A DNA stretch of 64,000 nucleotides from Flavipsychrobacter sp. (lineage in GTDB: Bacteria; Bacteroidota; Bacteroidia; Chitinophagales; Chitinophagaceae). Below the pieces are notes generated by a model, which was given only the letters and a program-made list of their open reading frames with translations, did no database searches and was not told the DNA's origin. The stretch is taken from the NCBI GenBank assembly GCA_016787265.1, contig JAEUVF010000013.1, positions 1 through 64,000 on the forward strand, in the 5' to 3' direction. Numbering within the stretch: the first letter of the stretch is position 1; every line of letters begins with the position of its first letter. The position numbers and the translations under genes were made by a program. Shown here piece by piece: positions 1 to 8,278 of this stretch.

Positions 1-139
1 AGAAAAAGAAAGACTGAAGAATAACTTTATTGAGCTATTTTTAGTTATCAAATCATGACGAATCTTAAGCCACATAACAGAGTGAAAAATAGGGGGTCAG
101 TTTAGACTGAATAAAGGGGGTCACTTTGAGTGAATAATA
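1..139. mobile_element. End of an IS21-like insertion sequence (partial)
   Basis: The first 139 bases look like one terminus of an insertion sequence continuing off the left edge. The evidence is a pair of 24-bp direct repeats starting GGGGGTCA, directly followed by DNA that encodes OmpA-family protein in mid-domain. Multiple short terminal repeats of the type GGGGGTCA...TGAATAA are known at ends of IS21-family (IstA/IstB) elements. A short open frame at 2-58 on + ends in TGA and could be the tail of a transposition gene, but I cannot recognise it. No target duplication can be seen because the other end is outside the window. The IS21 assignment is inference from the repeats alone. Confidence 0.6.
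92..139. repeat. Tandem 24-bp terminal repeats of the IS end
   Basis: Two consecutive 24-bp units, 92-115 and 116-139, both begin GGGGGTCA and both contain TGAATAA near the end. They differ by a few substitutions and one small internal shift. In IS21-type elements such repeats are transposase-binding sites. The second unit ends where the OmpA-family homology starts, which places the element boundary close to 139/140. Confidence 0.7.
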
Positions 140-698
140 CAAGGAAAAAGTAAACCAGAAATATCATATTGCCATCTGGGTACAGAAATCAAGAATCAGG
201 CTCTATCAGGATCAAAACAAAATCTTTGATTTACCCAAAGCCTTCCCAAGCGGTTGTGTAAAACCGGATCGCCTTAGGTTTGAATACGGAGCAGCAATGA
301 TTAGCAACGTACGGATTGCAATAGGTGCACCCGATATGCGCAGCAAGCTTATTACAGAAGGTAAACTGGTTTCCTACTGTATTTATTTTGATGTAAATAA
401 AGATGTAGTAAAACCTGAATCATATGGCACACTGAAAGGCATTGCCGATGTATTAACTGAAAATCCGCATGTTAAAATAAAAATCATTGGTCATACAGAT
501 GCTGATGGAAACGATGCCGCAAACCTTGATTTGTCCGTACGACGGGCAGCTGCCGTAAAGAGTGAATTGGTTAAAACATTTGGTATAGATGCCGCAAGAA
601 TAGATACTGAAGGAAAGGGGGAAACTCAGCCTGTTGCATCCAATGATACACCTTCCAATAAAGCTTTAAACCGGCGGGTGGAATTTGTAAAACAATAA
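138..698 (+). pseudogene. OmpA-family protein, 5'-truncated by the IS end
   Basis: The frame is open from 138 to the stop at 696-698. Residues encoded upstream of the first ATG (297) already belong to a known Bacteroidota architecture: the end of a LamG-like domain (around HIAIWVQKSRIRLY), the link motif IAIGAPDMRSKLITEGK, then the OmpA C-terminal peptidoglycan-binding domain with IGHTDADG and the NRRVEF end. Intact relatives carry a signal peptide, a coiled segment and a full LamG-like domain first, all of which are missing here. The 133-residue product from ATG 297 would hold the OmpA domain but have no signal peptide, so it should not reach the periplasm. I call it a remnant cut by the neighbouring insertion sequence. 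Confidence 0.75.
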
Positions 699-721
699 CC
701 AGGTTTTATTAATTTAGGGTA

Positions 722-1078
722 ATGCATAATCACCCACTTAATCTGCTGTTACGTTTCGGACTTGAGCTTGTACTGATTGGTATCTATGCTTACTGGTCGT
801 GGCATAGTTTTGATGGGTTCCAAAAATACCTGTTCAGTTTGCTTATACCGCTCTCTGGAATGCTGATTTGGGGGATTTTCAAAGTTCCCGGTGACCCTGG
901 TAAAGCGATCGTAGCAATACCCGGTTGGGTTCGCCTGTTACTGGAAGTCCTATTGTTTGTACTGGGATTCTGGATGTTGAGAAGCCTCCAGTTATTTAAA
1001 GCGGCCAATCTGTTTGCCACTATTTCAATACTGCATTACCTGATTTCCTGGGAACGGATCAGGTGGCTGCTCGATTAA
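722..1078 (+). CDS. YrdB family protein (DUF2568), membrane
   Basis: This 118-residue protein has about four hydrophobic segments and the family signature IWGIFKVPGDPGKAIVAIPG, which identifies the YrdB/DUF2568 family. It is full length for the family. No function is established; it should sit in the cytoplasmic membrane. It begins 23 nt after the OmpA remnant and is followed at once by the FMN reductase gene, whose preferred ATG (1087) is 8 nt after this stop, so the two are probably co-transcribed. Confidence 0.8.
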   Translation: MHNHPLNLLLRFGLELVLIGIYAYWSWHSFDGFQKYLFSLLIPLSGMLIWGIFKVPGDPGKAIVAIPGWVRLLLEVLLFVLGFWMLRSLQLFKAANLFATISILHYLISWERIRWLLD

Positions 1079-1086
1079 TAAGGAGT

Positions 1087-1629
1087 ATGATAGCAAAGGG
1101 GAAGAAAATTGTAATAATTGTTGGAAGCGCAAGTAAGCATTCGGCCAATCATAAAATAGTCAAGTATCTATCAGAACGGTTAGGGCCTGTTTTTGAATTA
1201 ATTGTATATGATGACTTGCGAATTTTTCCTCATTTTGATCCTGATCTTTCAACGAACTGTCCACCTTCATCCATTAATGAACTAAGAACAGCAATAGAAC
1301 ATGCAGATGGCGTGATAATCTGTAGTCCGGAATATATTTTCAGTATACCATCAGGACTGAAAAATATATTGGAATGGTGTGTTGCGACAACCATATTTAA
1401 TGGTAAACCGGCAGGTTTGATTACGGCTTCCGCAAGTGGAATGGCCGGGCATAAAGAATTGAAGCTGATCATGAACACGCTAATGGCGAAGTTTACTGAA
1501 GAAACAACATTGCTGATACAGGGAGTTAAGGCAAAAATTGATCCTGAAGGTAATCTAACCGATAAATTGACAGAAAAGGAATTAGAGACATTCCTTGCAG
1601 CTTTTAAATCTTTGGTAACGGAAGGTTAA
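1087..1629 (+). CDS. NADPH-dependent FMN reductase family protein
   Basis: A 180-residue flavodoxin-fold protein. The N-terminal beta strand and phosphate loop read KIVIIVGSASKHSANHK, and CSPEYIFSIPSGLKNILEW is the second flavin-binding loop typical of NAD(P)H-dependent FMN/quinone reductases (FMN_red family). It should be a soluble cytoplasmic oxidoreductase. I chose ATG 1087 over a GTG at 1063 because the longer frame overlaps the preceding gene and adds residues outside the domain. An AGGAG at 1081-1085 lies unusually close to this ATG. The physiological substrate cannot be told from sequence. Confidence 0.85.
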   Translation: MIAKGKKIVIIVGSASKHSANHKIVKYLSERLGPVFELIVYDDLRIFPHFDPDLSTNCPPSSINELRTAIEHADGVIICSPEYIFSIPSGLKNILEWCVATTIFNGKPAGLITASASGMAGHKELKLIMNTLMAKFTEETTLLIQGVKAKIDPEGNLTDKLTEKELETFLAAFKSLVTEG

Positions 1630-1729
1630 TTTGTTTTCATACATCAGTTGAATTCATTCGTCTGTCTCTCAAATCAATTCTATGTCGATCAAAAAATCAG
1701 AGAATCCATCTTTGATTTAGCATTGCAAA

Positions 1730-2269
1730 ATGCCGGAAACAATAATCAACCCCATTATCAAGGACGAGGTGAGTTTTACTGAATCTTCCCGCTCAACGAA
1801 TGGAAGGATCACTACGTTGCAGGTAAAGCTTATGCCTGGTGGCGGAACACCAATGCATTTTCATAAAAAGTTTTCCGAAACCTTTATTGTTACAAAAGGG
1901 ATTTTGACGCTTACTCTTAAAGAGAAGAAAATCCACCTTAATGCTGGTGAAAAATTAGTGGTGGAGAGAGATCAATGGCATTGTTTTTCCAATGAATTTT
2001 TAGTTCCGACAGTTTTTACTACAATCATTCAACCTGGCTCTGTAGGTTTTGAAAATGCATTGCGGATATTATATGGACTGGCAAAGGATCGTAAAACGGA
2101 TGAAAAAGGTATCCCCAGAAATCCGCTGGCGCTCGCTGTGGTATCAAGGATTAGTGATATGCATATTGCCGGGCCGCGGTTATTGATGCTTCCTCTCTTT
2201 GCAATGTTAAACCTGATTGCAATTGTTACTGGTTATAAGCATCGTTTATTAAAAAAGTATTGTTCATGA
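1730..2269 (+). CDS. Cupin domain protein
   Basis: This 179-residue protein has one cupin barrel in its first 110 residues. The metal-binding motif reads MHFHKKFSETFIV and the second motif contains AGEKLVVERDQWHCFSN. After the barrel come about 70 residues with a hydrophobic stretch (LLMLPLFAMLNLIAIVTGY) near the C terminus, which could be a membrane segment. That tail is unusual for a small cupin. The stop overlaps a possible start (2266) of the next lipoprotein gene, which suggests an operon. The ligand or reaction is unknown. Confidence 0.75.
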   Translation: MPETIINPIIKDEVSFTESSRSTNGRITTLQVKLMPGGGTPMHFHKKFSETFIVTKGILTLTLKEKKIHLNAGEKLVVERDQWHCFSNEFLVPTVFTTIIQPGSVGFENALRILYGLAKDRKTDEKGIPRNPLALAVVSRISDMHIAGPRLLMLPLFAMLNLIAIVTGYKHRLLKKYCS

Positions 2270-2286
2270 TAAACCATTTCCTCTAT

Positions 2287-3120
2287 ATGAATTATAAAAA
2301 ATCAAAGATTTCGTTTAAGCTTACCGCTATTTTATTCCTTTTAATTATTGCATCCGGATGTGAAAAAAGTCCGGTTGAAGAGGTTGATCAGGAATCACCT
2401 GCCAATTTTATTCCTGCAAAGAACAAGAAATATATCTACAGGATTGAAACGGATGGAAATTATGCAGGTAAAGCGACCCAGTGGATTTCAGGTGAAAAGG
2501 ACTCCTCAGGTATTGTTGTCTATAACCTTCATTCACTGTTGGAAACTCCTGATGCTTCCATGAATATGGAAAATAAAGTCTTTGTTCAGGGAGGAAAAAC
2601 CTACCATGAATTGGTTGTTCCTGAAGCCTGGAATCAAACATTGAAGCTGTTCGATGCAATGCCGAATATTCAGGTAGTAAAATCGGAGTTGTTTGGCTAT
2701 CCTGCTTACCTGACAATGGAAAATCTTATCAGGGAAAATAGTATTCTTTCATTGTCTGGACCATCACTGCAGGGGCAGCGCATTGAATATACCAATAATG
2801 GTGAACCTTCTTCACTTGAGCAGCATTTGATGTTGGAGCCTGGCGTTTCCAGTGTAGAAACTGTTCAGGTGGCTGCCGGTAGTTTTGTGTGTAATAAATT
2901 CATTTATTCAACCCGTTCGAAAATAATAAACATCAATAACGAGGGTGAATACCAGTCAAATGGAGAAGAACATATTACTGTTTGGGTAGCGCATGGAATA
3001 GGAACTATAAAACAACAAAGTACTGCACGCCTGGTTACAGTTGTGGTATTGCCAAATGGAGAGATTAAAGAACTGGTGACGAATACAACATCAACAAAAA
3101 CTTTACTGGAAATCAAATAG
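2287..3120 (+). CDS. Hypothetical lipoprotein
   Basis: Not recognised. The ATG at 2287 gives a clean lipoprotein signal: two lysines, a hydrophobic run and a lipobox (LIIASGC) with Cys about 25 residues in. ATG 2266, overlapping the previous stop, is in the same frame and possible, but it lengthens the n-region. The mature part (about 250 residues) looks beta-rich and is probably exposed at the periplasmic or outer membrane surface. It is followed 11 nt later by another lipoprotein gene, and the two are probably co-transcribed. Confidence 0.7.
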   Translation: MNYKKSKISFKLTAILFLLIIASGCEKSPVEEVDQESPANFIPAKNKKYIYRIETDGNYAGKATQWISGEKDSSGIVVYNLHSLLETPDASMNMENKVFVQGGKTYHELVVPEAWNQTLKLFDAMPNIQVVKSELFGYPAYLTMENLIRENSILSLSGPSLQGQRIEYTNNGEPSSLEQHLMLEPGVSSVETVQVAAGSFVCNKFIYSTRSKIININNEGEYQSNGEEHITVWVAHGIGTIKQQSTARLVTVVVLPNGEIKELVTNTTSTKTLLEIK

Positions 3121-3131
3121 TCAATACTGAA

Positions 3132-4388
3132 ATGAAAACATCTTTAATTACAATACTGTGGGCATGCTGTTTACTATTATTTGCATATTCCTGCAATAAA
3201 ACTGTCACGGAACATCAGGGTAATAATCATCCGGTTCCAGTTGATCGTGGAGAAGCTGTTGGAGCAGTGATTAGTAAAATGATTGGTCCGGAAGGAGGGT
3301 TCCTTCAATCTATGGATGGAGCTATCCGCATTGACATTCCAGTTGGGGCTGTTAGTGCTACCACTACTTTTACGCTTCAGCCAGTTTCGAAAACACTGGC
3401 TGCAGCAACTGGTACTGCGTATAGGTTAGGTCCTGAGAACATAAATTTTCAAAAGGATATAAAAATAACCATGAGGTATACCAGCGAAGATCTGGTTGGA
3501 ACTAATGAAAACGATTTATACATGGCATATCAGGATGAAGAAGGATATTGGCATAGGGCAATTCAGACTAATATTGATAAAGTAAATCGCAGCTTGGAGG
3601 TTAAGACCCGACATTTCAGCGACTGGGTGGTGGATCGTATGTTTTATATAAAGGCAGATAAGTCTTCCGTTTCTGCCAGGGAAGAAGTTAAGTTAATTGC
3701 GTATTATAGTGATGTAACGGGAGAAGATGATTTGCTTTCTCCTCTTATTATTATTCCAGATAAAAATATGGAGGAATGGTTTGTAAATGGTCCAGGAATT
3801 ATATCCAATAGGAAAAATGCAACTGCGATTTATACTGCGCCCGAGGTTATCACAGAACCACAAACAGTTGCCGTGGGTGCGAGAATCAAAAATATGGTAA
3901 GCCAGCGTTATCCCGACCGACCAGGTAATTCTGGATTAGTAATTGTTCAGGTTCCTGTAGAGCTAACTCCGGATGAATATTTTATTTGGGAATTTAATGG
4001 CTCCAGTCATGCTGGATTATCGCTTGACGCTGCTTTATTAGGAACAACCTCTGTTCTTGCCGGAACCGGACTGACAGGTAGTGTCAATATTACGCTGAAT
4101 GCTACAAAGCCCGGAAGCTATGATATGGGAAGTTCAGTTACGCCAGACAATTTTGGTTTACAGGTTTTTCTGTCCGGCCAATTACAGGTCATGTATCAGG
4201 GAATGTATTATGTCTGTAATGAGCCGACACCTCGTTATGGAAAAGGCAAACTTACAATAACCCGTTTTGGTACAATTGGTGGAATAATTGAAGGGGATTT
4301 ATCAGCCACTGTATACACTCTTTCGTCCGGCTGTAATTATACCAGCAGGCAAATAACGGGTAAATTCAGATTAAGAAGGCGGGCTTAA
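3132..4388 (+). CDS. Lipoprotein with ZU5-like domain
   Basis: A 418-residue lipoprotein with signal peptide and lipobox (LLFAYSC). Residues about 50-90 contain IGPEGGFLQSMDGAIRIDIP, the pattern of ZU5-like domains seen in bacterial surface lipoproteins. The remainder is beta-rich and not recognised. The stop codon overlaps the stop of the converging LytTR regulator gene by 4 nt. A role in cell-surface binding or assembly is only a guess from the domain. Confidence 0.7.
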   Translation: MKTSLITILWACCLLLFAYSCNKTVTEHQGNNHPVPVDRGEAVGAVISKMIGPEGGFLQSMDGAIRIDIPVGAVSATTTFTLQPVSKTLAAATGTAYRLGPENINFQKDIKITMRYTSEDLVGTNENDLYMAYQDEEGYWHRAIQTNIDKVNRSLEVKTRHFSDWVVDRMFYIKADKSSVSAREEVKLIAYYSDVTGEDDLLSPLIIIPDKNMEEWFVNGPGIISNRKNATAIYTAPEVITEPQTVAVGARIKNMVSQRYPDRPGNSGLVIVQVPVELTPDEYFIWEFNGSSHAGLSLDAALLGTTSVLAGTGLTGSVNITLNATKPGSYDMGSSVTPDNFGLQVFLSGQLQVMYQGMYYVCNEPTPRYGKGKLTITRFGTIGGIIEGDLSATVYTLSSGCNYTSRQITGKFRLRRRA

Positions 4389-5137
4389 TCAATAAAAATA
4401 GGTGCATTGTTATTGCCAGGATTAAATTTTTCCATACAAATTTGTTTATAGTTTTTGCCAATCGGGATTTTCTTGTTTTCGATCATCAGGTAATTTGGAT
4501 TATATCCCCTGACTTTATCCAGTGGTATTATATAAGACCGGTGTACTCGTAAAAAGGCCCAGATAGGTAATAGATTTTCCATAGCGCTGATTTTTTGTTT
4601 AGTCATGTAGGTGGTCTTTTTTGTCACGACTTTAATATAATCCTTGTCACTTTCTATCCATTGAATTTCCTCTGTATCCAGTTTGACTAGTTGTCTGTCA
4701 ATTCTCATATAGATATAAAAGGGCTTATCCGGTACAAATTGCTTTACCGGCTGGAATACCGGTAAAGCAATTGTTTGTAATTTGTGCAGATTCAAAACCT
4801 TATCTATGGCTTTAAGAAAGCGATCAAAGGGGATTGGTTTTAGCAGGTAATCAACAGCATTCAGTTCGAATCCTTCAATGGCATATTCCAAATGAGCAGT
4901 TGTGAATACGATCAGGGGTGGATTTTGCAGACTTCTGATTAATTCAGTTCCTGAAAGTCCTGGCATATTAATATCCAGGAAGAGTAAGTCAACTGATTTT
5001 TCCTGTAGTTCCTGGAAGGCGTGGATGCCGTTGTTGCAAGTGCTGATTAATTCTATTTCAGGAACCTGTTGTACGTATTTTTTTATAACTTCCGCAGCTC
5101 GCGGTTCATCGTCTACTATAATTGTTCTGATTGACAT
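4385..5137 (-). CDS. LytTR family response regulator
   Basis: 250 residues. The receiver domain (about 1-120) has the acidic pair at VDDE, phosphoacceptor Asp55 in LFLDINMPG and the conserved Lys100 in YLLKPIPF. A LytTR DNA-binding domain (about 145-240) follows, with typical IQWIESDKDYIKV and LRVHRSYIIPLDKV segments. It lies 8 nt downstream of the LytS-type kinase gene on the same strand, so the pair should form one two-component system. Its target promoters are not apparent. Confidence 0.92.
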   Translation of the reverse strand: MSIRTIIVDDEPRAAEVIKKYVQQVPEIELISTCNNGIHAFQELQEKSVDLLFLDINMPGLSGTELIRSLQNPPLIVFTTAHLEYAIEGFELNAVDYLLKPIPFDRFLKAIDKVLNLHKLQTIALPVFQPVKQFVPDKPFYIYMRIDRQLVKLDTEEIQWIESDKDYIKVVTKKTTYMTKQKISAMENLLPIWAFLRVHRSYIIPLDKVRGYNPNYLMIENKKIPIGKNYKQICMEKFNPGNNNAPIFID

Positions 5138-5145
5138 TCAACTTA

Positions 5146-6216
5146 TTATTCGGTTGTTAATTGCAAATTGAGTACTGTAATAAAGCAATCCTCCTCATCA
5201 AAGAAATTCAATTCATGTTTTCCCGGATATAAAAGTTCCAGGCGCTTTCGGACGTTTTCAACTCCGATTTTTCCTGGAATGTTATTATTAATTTCCTGAT
5301 AGTTGGCTTTACTGTTGCTGATGTTAAGGGTGAGATTGTTTTTGTTTATATGCAGTTGAATATTTATCCATGGTATGTCGATTGTTTTTTCAGTACCATG
5401 TTTAAATGCATTTTCAACGAGTGGAAGCATCAGTAATGGTGCAATATCCAGCTGATTTGTATTCTTACAGATGAATACATTCAATTCCAGTCGTTCTTCA
5501 TACCTGAGTTGTTCTAATTTAATGTAATCGTTCAGGATGTCTATGTCTCTTTTTAAAGAGACTTTCTGTGCCGTGCATTCGTAAAGTGAGTATCTCAGGA
5601 TATTGGAAATTCCCAGTACTACTTCAGGTGTTTTATCTGATTTGTCAAGGGAAAGTGAATAAATATTGTTCAGTGAATTAAATAGAAAATGAGGATGTAG
5701 CTGAGCTTTTAATGTGTCCAGTTCTGCCTGGAGTGCAAATTGTTTTCGTTCGTGTGATAGGGTAAGTAGTCGAAAAGTTATTCCGATCCATACGACTGCA
5801 TTACTGCGTTCGATTGCAGTTACGAAAAAAATCGGGTTAAATAGTTGTTGGGTTTTATTCATCTGCATCCTATCCCATGAAAAATTTGGATTGTGTTTTA
5901 AGTAGTACCTGATTATATAGGGGTCAGTTATGAAAATTTCAACAATCCGGTAAAATAGAGCAACAATTAGCATAAGAAATAGGGTAATAAAAAACGCCTG
6001 TGAATATTTCCCTTTTATGTAGAAATGCCTTACAACAAAATAGTCTAACAGGTAAAAGTAAGTGATGTGAACTGGTAGAAGCAGTGCAATTACTTTAATG
6101 CCTAATTCAAAGCTTTCAAATGCGGTTCCATAAATATAGGTGAGGAGCAGGTAGGCAAAGAACCATAATGCTATATGTTTTATAACGGGGTGTTTTGAAA
6201 TAATCCTGCTTATCAT
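5146..6216 (-). CDS. LytS-type sensor histidine kinase
   Basis: From ATG 6216 the protein has about 356 residues. Four hydrophobic membrane segments fill the first ~160 residues. Then comes the His_kinase domain with the phosphoacceptor motif LHPHFLFNSLNNIYSLSL, followed by the ATPase with N-box LMLPLVENAFKHG and a C-terminal GVENVRKRLELLYPG. The frame extends upstream to 6294, but the added residues do not look like part of this protein family. There is no periplasmic sensor domain, so the membrane part itself or a partner probably senses the signal. Cognate regulator: the adjacent LytTR protein. Confidence 0.9.
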   Translation of the reverse strand: MISRIISKHPVIKHIALWFFAYLLLTYIYGTAFESFELGIKVIALLLPVHITYFYLLDYFVVRHFYIKGKYSQAFFITLFLMLIVALFYRIVEIFITDPYIIRYYLKHNPNFSWDRMQMNKTQQLFNPIFFVTAIERSNAVVWIGITFRLLTLSHERKQFALQAELDTLKAQLHPHFLFNSLNNIYSLSLDKSDKTPEVVLGISNILRYSLYECTAQKVSLKRDIDILNDYIKLEQLRYEERLELNVFICKNTNQLDIAPLLMLPLVENAFKHGTEKTIDIPWINIQLHINKNNLTLNISNSKANYQEINNNIPGKIGVENVRKRLELLYPGKHELNFFDEEDCFITVLNLQLTTE

Positions 6217-6423
6217 AGATTCACTAAAATTAACCGGAAATATGGAAGTGCTATGGAAACGTAGACAAAATATGGTTTTTGTCGACATATTCACTGGGAT
6301 TCGGAATGTTTATAGCGTCAAATTTTCATGACCTGTGTTTTTTGTCTATTTGATATGGATTTAATCGATATAAATTGATTGACTGATTTTTTCTGTTCAA
6401 TATTGTTTCTGAATAATTAACGT

Positions 6424-6903
6424 ATGATACCAGAATCAAATAATGCTTCGGAGGCTACAGTTTATCGAAATTACCAGGGCGGTTATTTTAGAACATTGAT
6501 TAGTCCTGCACAGTCCGGAGGTAGGTTGGCGGTTCTTGATATGGTTTTGCCAAAAGGTTCTGAACCTCCTCCACATGTTCATGAAAAGGAGGATGAGAGT
6601 TTTTATGTATTGGAGGGAGAAATTTCTTTTTTTGTTAATAATACAGAATTTAGACGTAGGTCTGGTGAAAGTCTGTTTGCGCCTCGAATGGTTCATCATT
6701 GCTTTAAAATAATTACTGAAAGTGCAAGGATGCTAACTATTTTAACGCCCGGCAATTTCTGGAATTATTTTGTTGAATTCAGTGAGCCCTGTTATACCAC
6801 TCCAAAAATAATGAATCCGTTTCCGCCTTCAGATGAACAACTTACCAGGTTAATTGAAACCTTATCAGACAAATATGCTGTAACAGTATTGAATGGGCTA
6901 TAA
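6424..6903 (+). CDS. Cupin 2 domain protein
   Basis: A 159-residue single-domain cupin. Motif 1 is PPPHVHEKEDESFYVLEGE and motif 2 is RRSGESLFAPRMVHHCF, carrying the usual His and Glu metal ligands. Proteins of this size and pattern occur as small-molecule dioxygenases, isomerases or binding proteins, and the reaction cannot be assigned. It is transcribed divergently from the LytS kinase and is closed off by a stem-loop with a T-run at 6919-6951, so it is probably a single-gene unit. Confidence 0.85.
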   Translation: MIPESNNASEATVYRNYQGGYFRTLISPAQSGGRLAVLDMVLPKGSEPPPHVHEKEDESFYVLEGEISFFVNNTEFRRRSGESLFAPRMVHHCFKIITESARMLTILTPGNFWNYFVEFSEPCYTTPKIMNPFPPSDEQLTRLIETLSDKYAVTVLNGL

Positions 6904-6918
6904 GCCGATTTTCCTGAT

Positions 6919-6951
6919 ATTAATCAGTTTTCTTCCTGATTAATGCTTTTT
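6919..6951 (+). terminator. Rho-independent terminator after the cupin gene
   Basis: The 9-bp perfect inverted repeat ATTAATCAG (6919-6927) / CTGATTAAT (6936-6944) has an 8-nt loop and is followed by GC and TTTTT (6947-6951). It lies 16 nt after the cupin stop codon and overlaps the first ATG of the next open frame (6943). This argues against that ATG as a translation start. Confidence 0.7.
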
Positions 6952-6979
6952 GGAATTAGATCAAGCAATTGTAATTTTG
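6949..6979 (+). promoter_or_regulatory. Bacteroidota-type promoter for the copper-uptake-like operon
   Basis: TTTG at 6949-6952, then 19 nt, then TAATTTTG at 6972-6979. This matches the Bacteroidota housekeeping pattern TTTG-N19-TAnnTTTG fully. Transcription should start near 6986, downstream of ATG 6943 and upstream of GTG 6997. It sits directly after the preceding terminator. Confidence 0.7.
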
Positions 6980-6996
6980 CCCGGTATATAAATCGG

Positions 6997-7386
6997 GTGA
7001 AATTACTTCATAACATAATAACCAGTGTTTTATTGCTGGTGGTACTGACCGGAGCGATGAAAAACTCCGTATTACTGATGTATTACCAGGTAGATTCAAC
7101 TGCATTTATCAATACATTCTGCGTTAATAAAGACCGTCCGCAGTTGCATTGTGATGGTAAATGTAAACTCTCCCAGATTCTGAAAGAAAAGGAACGTAAA
7201 GCCGCCAATGAAACCCTTGTTTCACTGCAGGCTGAGTATCTGCTCTTTCAACCAACAGAAAAAATCACGCTGCAATTGCCAACTCTTCAGGTAACTAATC
7301 AGCCTGCTCCAGTTGCCGTTTATTCCAATTTATATCAGTTTCAGTTTCTTTCCCGTACAGATCGCCCTCCTCAGACAATAGCATAA
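6997..7386 (+). CDS. Small membrane protein with CVNK/HCDGKC cysteine motif
   Basis: The open frame starts at ATG 6943, but that ATG lies inside a terminator hairpin and upstream of the likely transcription start. I therefore prefer GTG 6997, giving 129 residues. A hydrophobic segment (about IITSVLLLVVLTGAM) is followed by the short conserved block FCVNKDRPQLHCDGKCKLSQ with three cysteines and a histidine. Such proteins recur in Bacteroidota beside metal-related TonB receptor genes (my recollection of the family, not checked). The block could bind a soft metal such as copper. It is the first gene of a likely operon with a Met-rich lipoprotein and an OprC-like receptor. Confidence 0.65.
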   Translation: MKLLHNIITSVLLLVVLTGAMKNSVLLMYYQVDSTAFINTFCVNKDRPQLHCDGKCKLSQILKEKERKAANETLVSLQAEYLLFQPTEKITLQLPTLQVTNQPAPVAVYSNLYQFQFLSRTDRPPQTIA

Positions 7387-7428
7387 ACGCCCTTACTTAT
7401 CTATTGTCTAATTTTTCAATTTATAAAA

Positions 7429-8268
7429 ATGAAATCTCTGTTTATATGGGGACTGTTATCCCTTGCCCTGCTGTTTACTGCCTGTTCCAAAAGTGATGAA
7501 AAGCCCGCACCCGCGGATGAACTGGAAGGTCTGGTACTCGTTAAAACAATCTCGAATGCCACTCATGCTATAGACCTGTACACTGCTAGCGGAAAATTTG
7601 AAACCGGATATAATTCCATTTATTTCCAGATAAAAACTACCAGTGGCAGCCTTGTTGACAATGCAACCAGTAGTTGGATGCCGGTTATGAAAATGATGAA
7701 TATGAGTCATTCCTGTCCTTTTTCAGTCATTGAAAAAAAACAGGGAGCTCAATACACCTACCAGGGATTTATTGTTTTCCAAATGCAGGGAAACGATATG
7801 GAATATTGGGAGTTGAGTCTCAATTATACCATTAATGGGCAAACTTATACGATAAAAGAACGCATTCAGGTAACAGATCCAATACGCAGGAAAGTGCAAT
7901 CTGTAATGGGGTCTGATAACAAACGTTATGTGCTGGCGATGATGGAACCTTCCAATCCAAAAGTTGCATTGAATGATATGAGTGTTTTGCTCTACACGAT
8001 GACGAACATGATGCAATTCGACCCGGTAGATAATTATACCATCCAGATTGATCCGCGCATGCCTGGTATGGGTAATCATGGATCACCCAATAATATTCAT
8101 CTAACGCAGGGCGCTGATAAGATTTACCGGGGAAAACTGAGTCTTACCATGACGGGTTACTGGAAAATTAATCTCCAGTTGCAGAATGCGAATGGAACTG
8201 TTGTGAAAGGGGAACCCGTTGCCGGTGATAATGAATCCAGCAGCCTGTTTTTTGAAGTAGAATTTTAA
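7429..8268 (+). CDS. Lipoprotein with two YtkA/FixH-like Met-rich domains
   Basis: A 279-residue lipoprotein (lipobox LLFTACS). It looks like two beta-sandwich repeats of YtkA-like type, each with a methionine/histidine-rich loop: WMPVMKMMNMSHSCP in the first half and DPRMPGMGNHGSPNN in the second. Such loops in YtkA/FixH-like and related periplasmic proteins are associated with copper. It lies between the cysteine-motif membrane protein and an OprC-like TonB receptor (10-nt gap), which supports a job in copper capture or hand-over at the outer membrane. The metal specificity is inference. Confidence 0.7.
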   Translation: MKSLFIWGLLSLALLFTACSKSDEKPAPADELEGLVLVKTISNATHAIDLYTASGKFETGYNSIYFQIKTTSGSLVDNATSSWMPVMKMMNMSHSCPFSVIEKKQGAQYTYQGFIVFQMQGNDMEYWELSLNYTINGQTYTIKERIQVTDPIRRKVQSVMGSDNKRYVLAMMEPSNPKVALNDMSVLLYTMTNMMQFDPVDNYTIQIDPRMPGMGNHGSPNNIHLTQGADKIYRGKLSLTMTGYWKINLQLQNANGTVVKGEPVAGDNESSSLFFEVEF

Positions 8269-8278
8269 AACTCAGTTT

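Noticed and set aside
6264..6283. Inverted repeat GACAAA...TTTGTC between the LytS kinase and cupin genes
   Set aside because: Only six paired bases in AT-rich DNA and no recognised promoter nearby; it could be chance.
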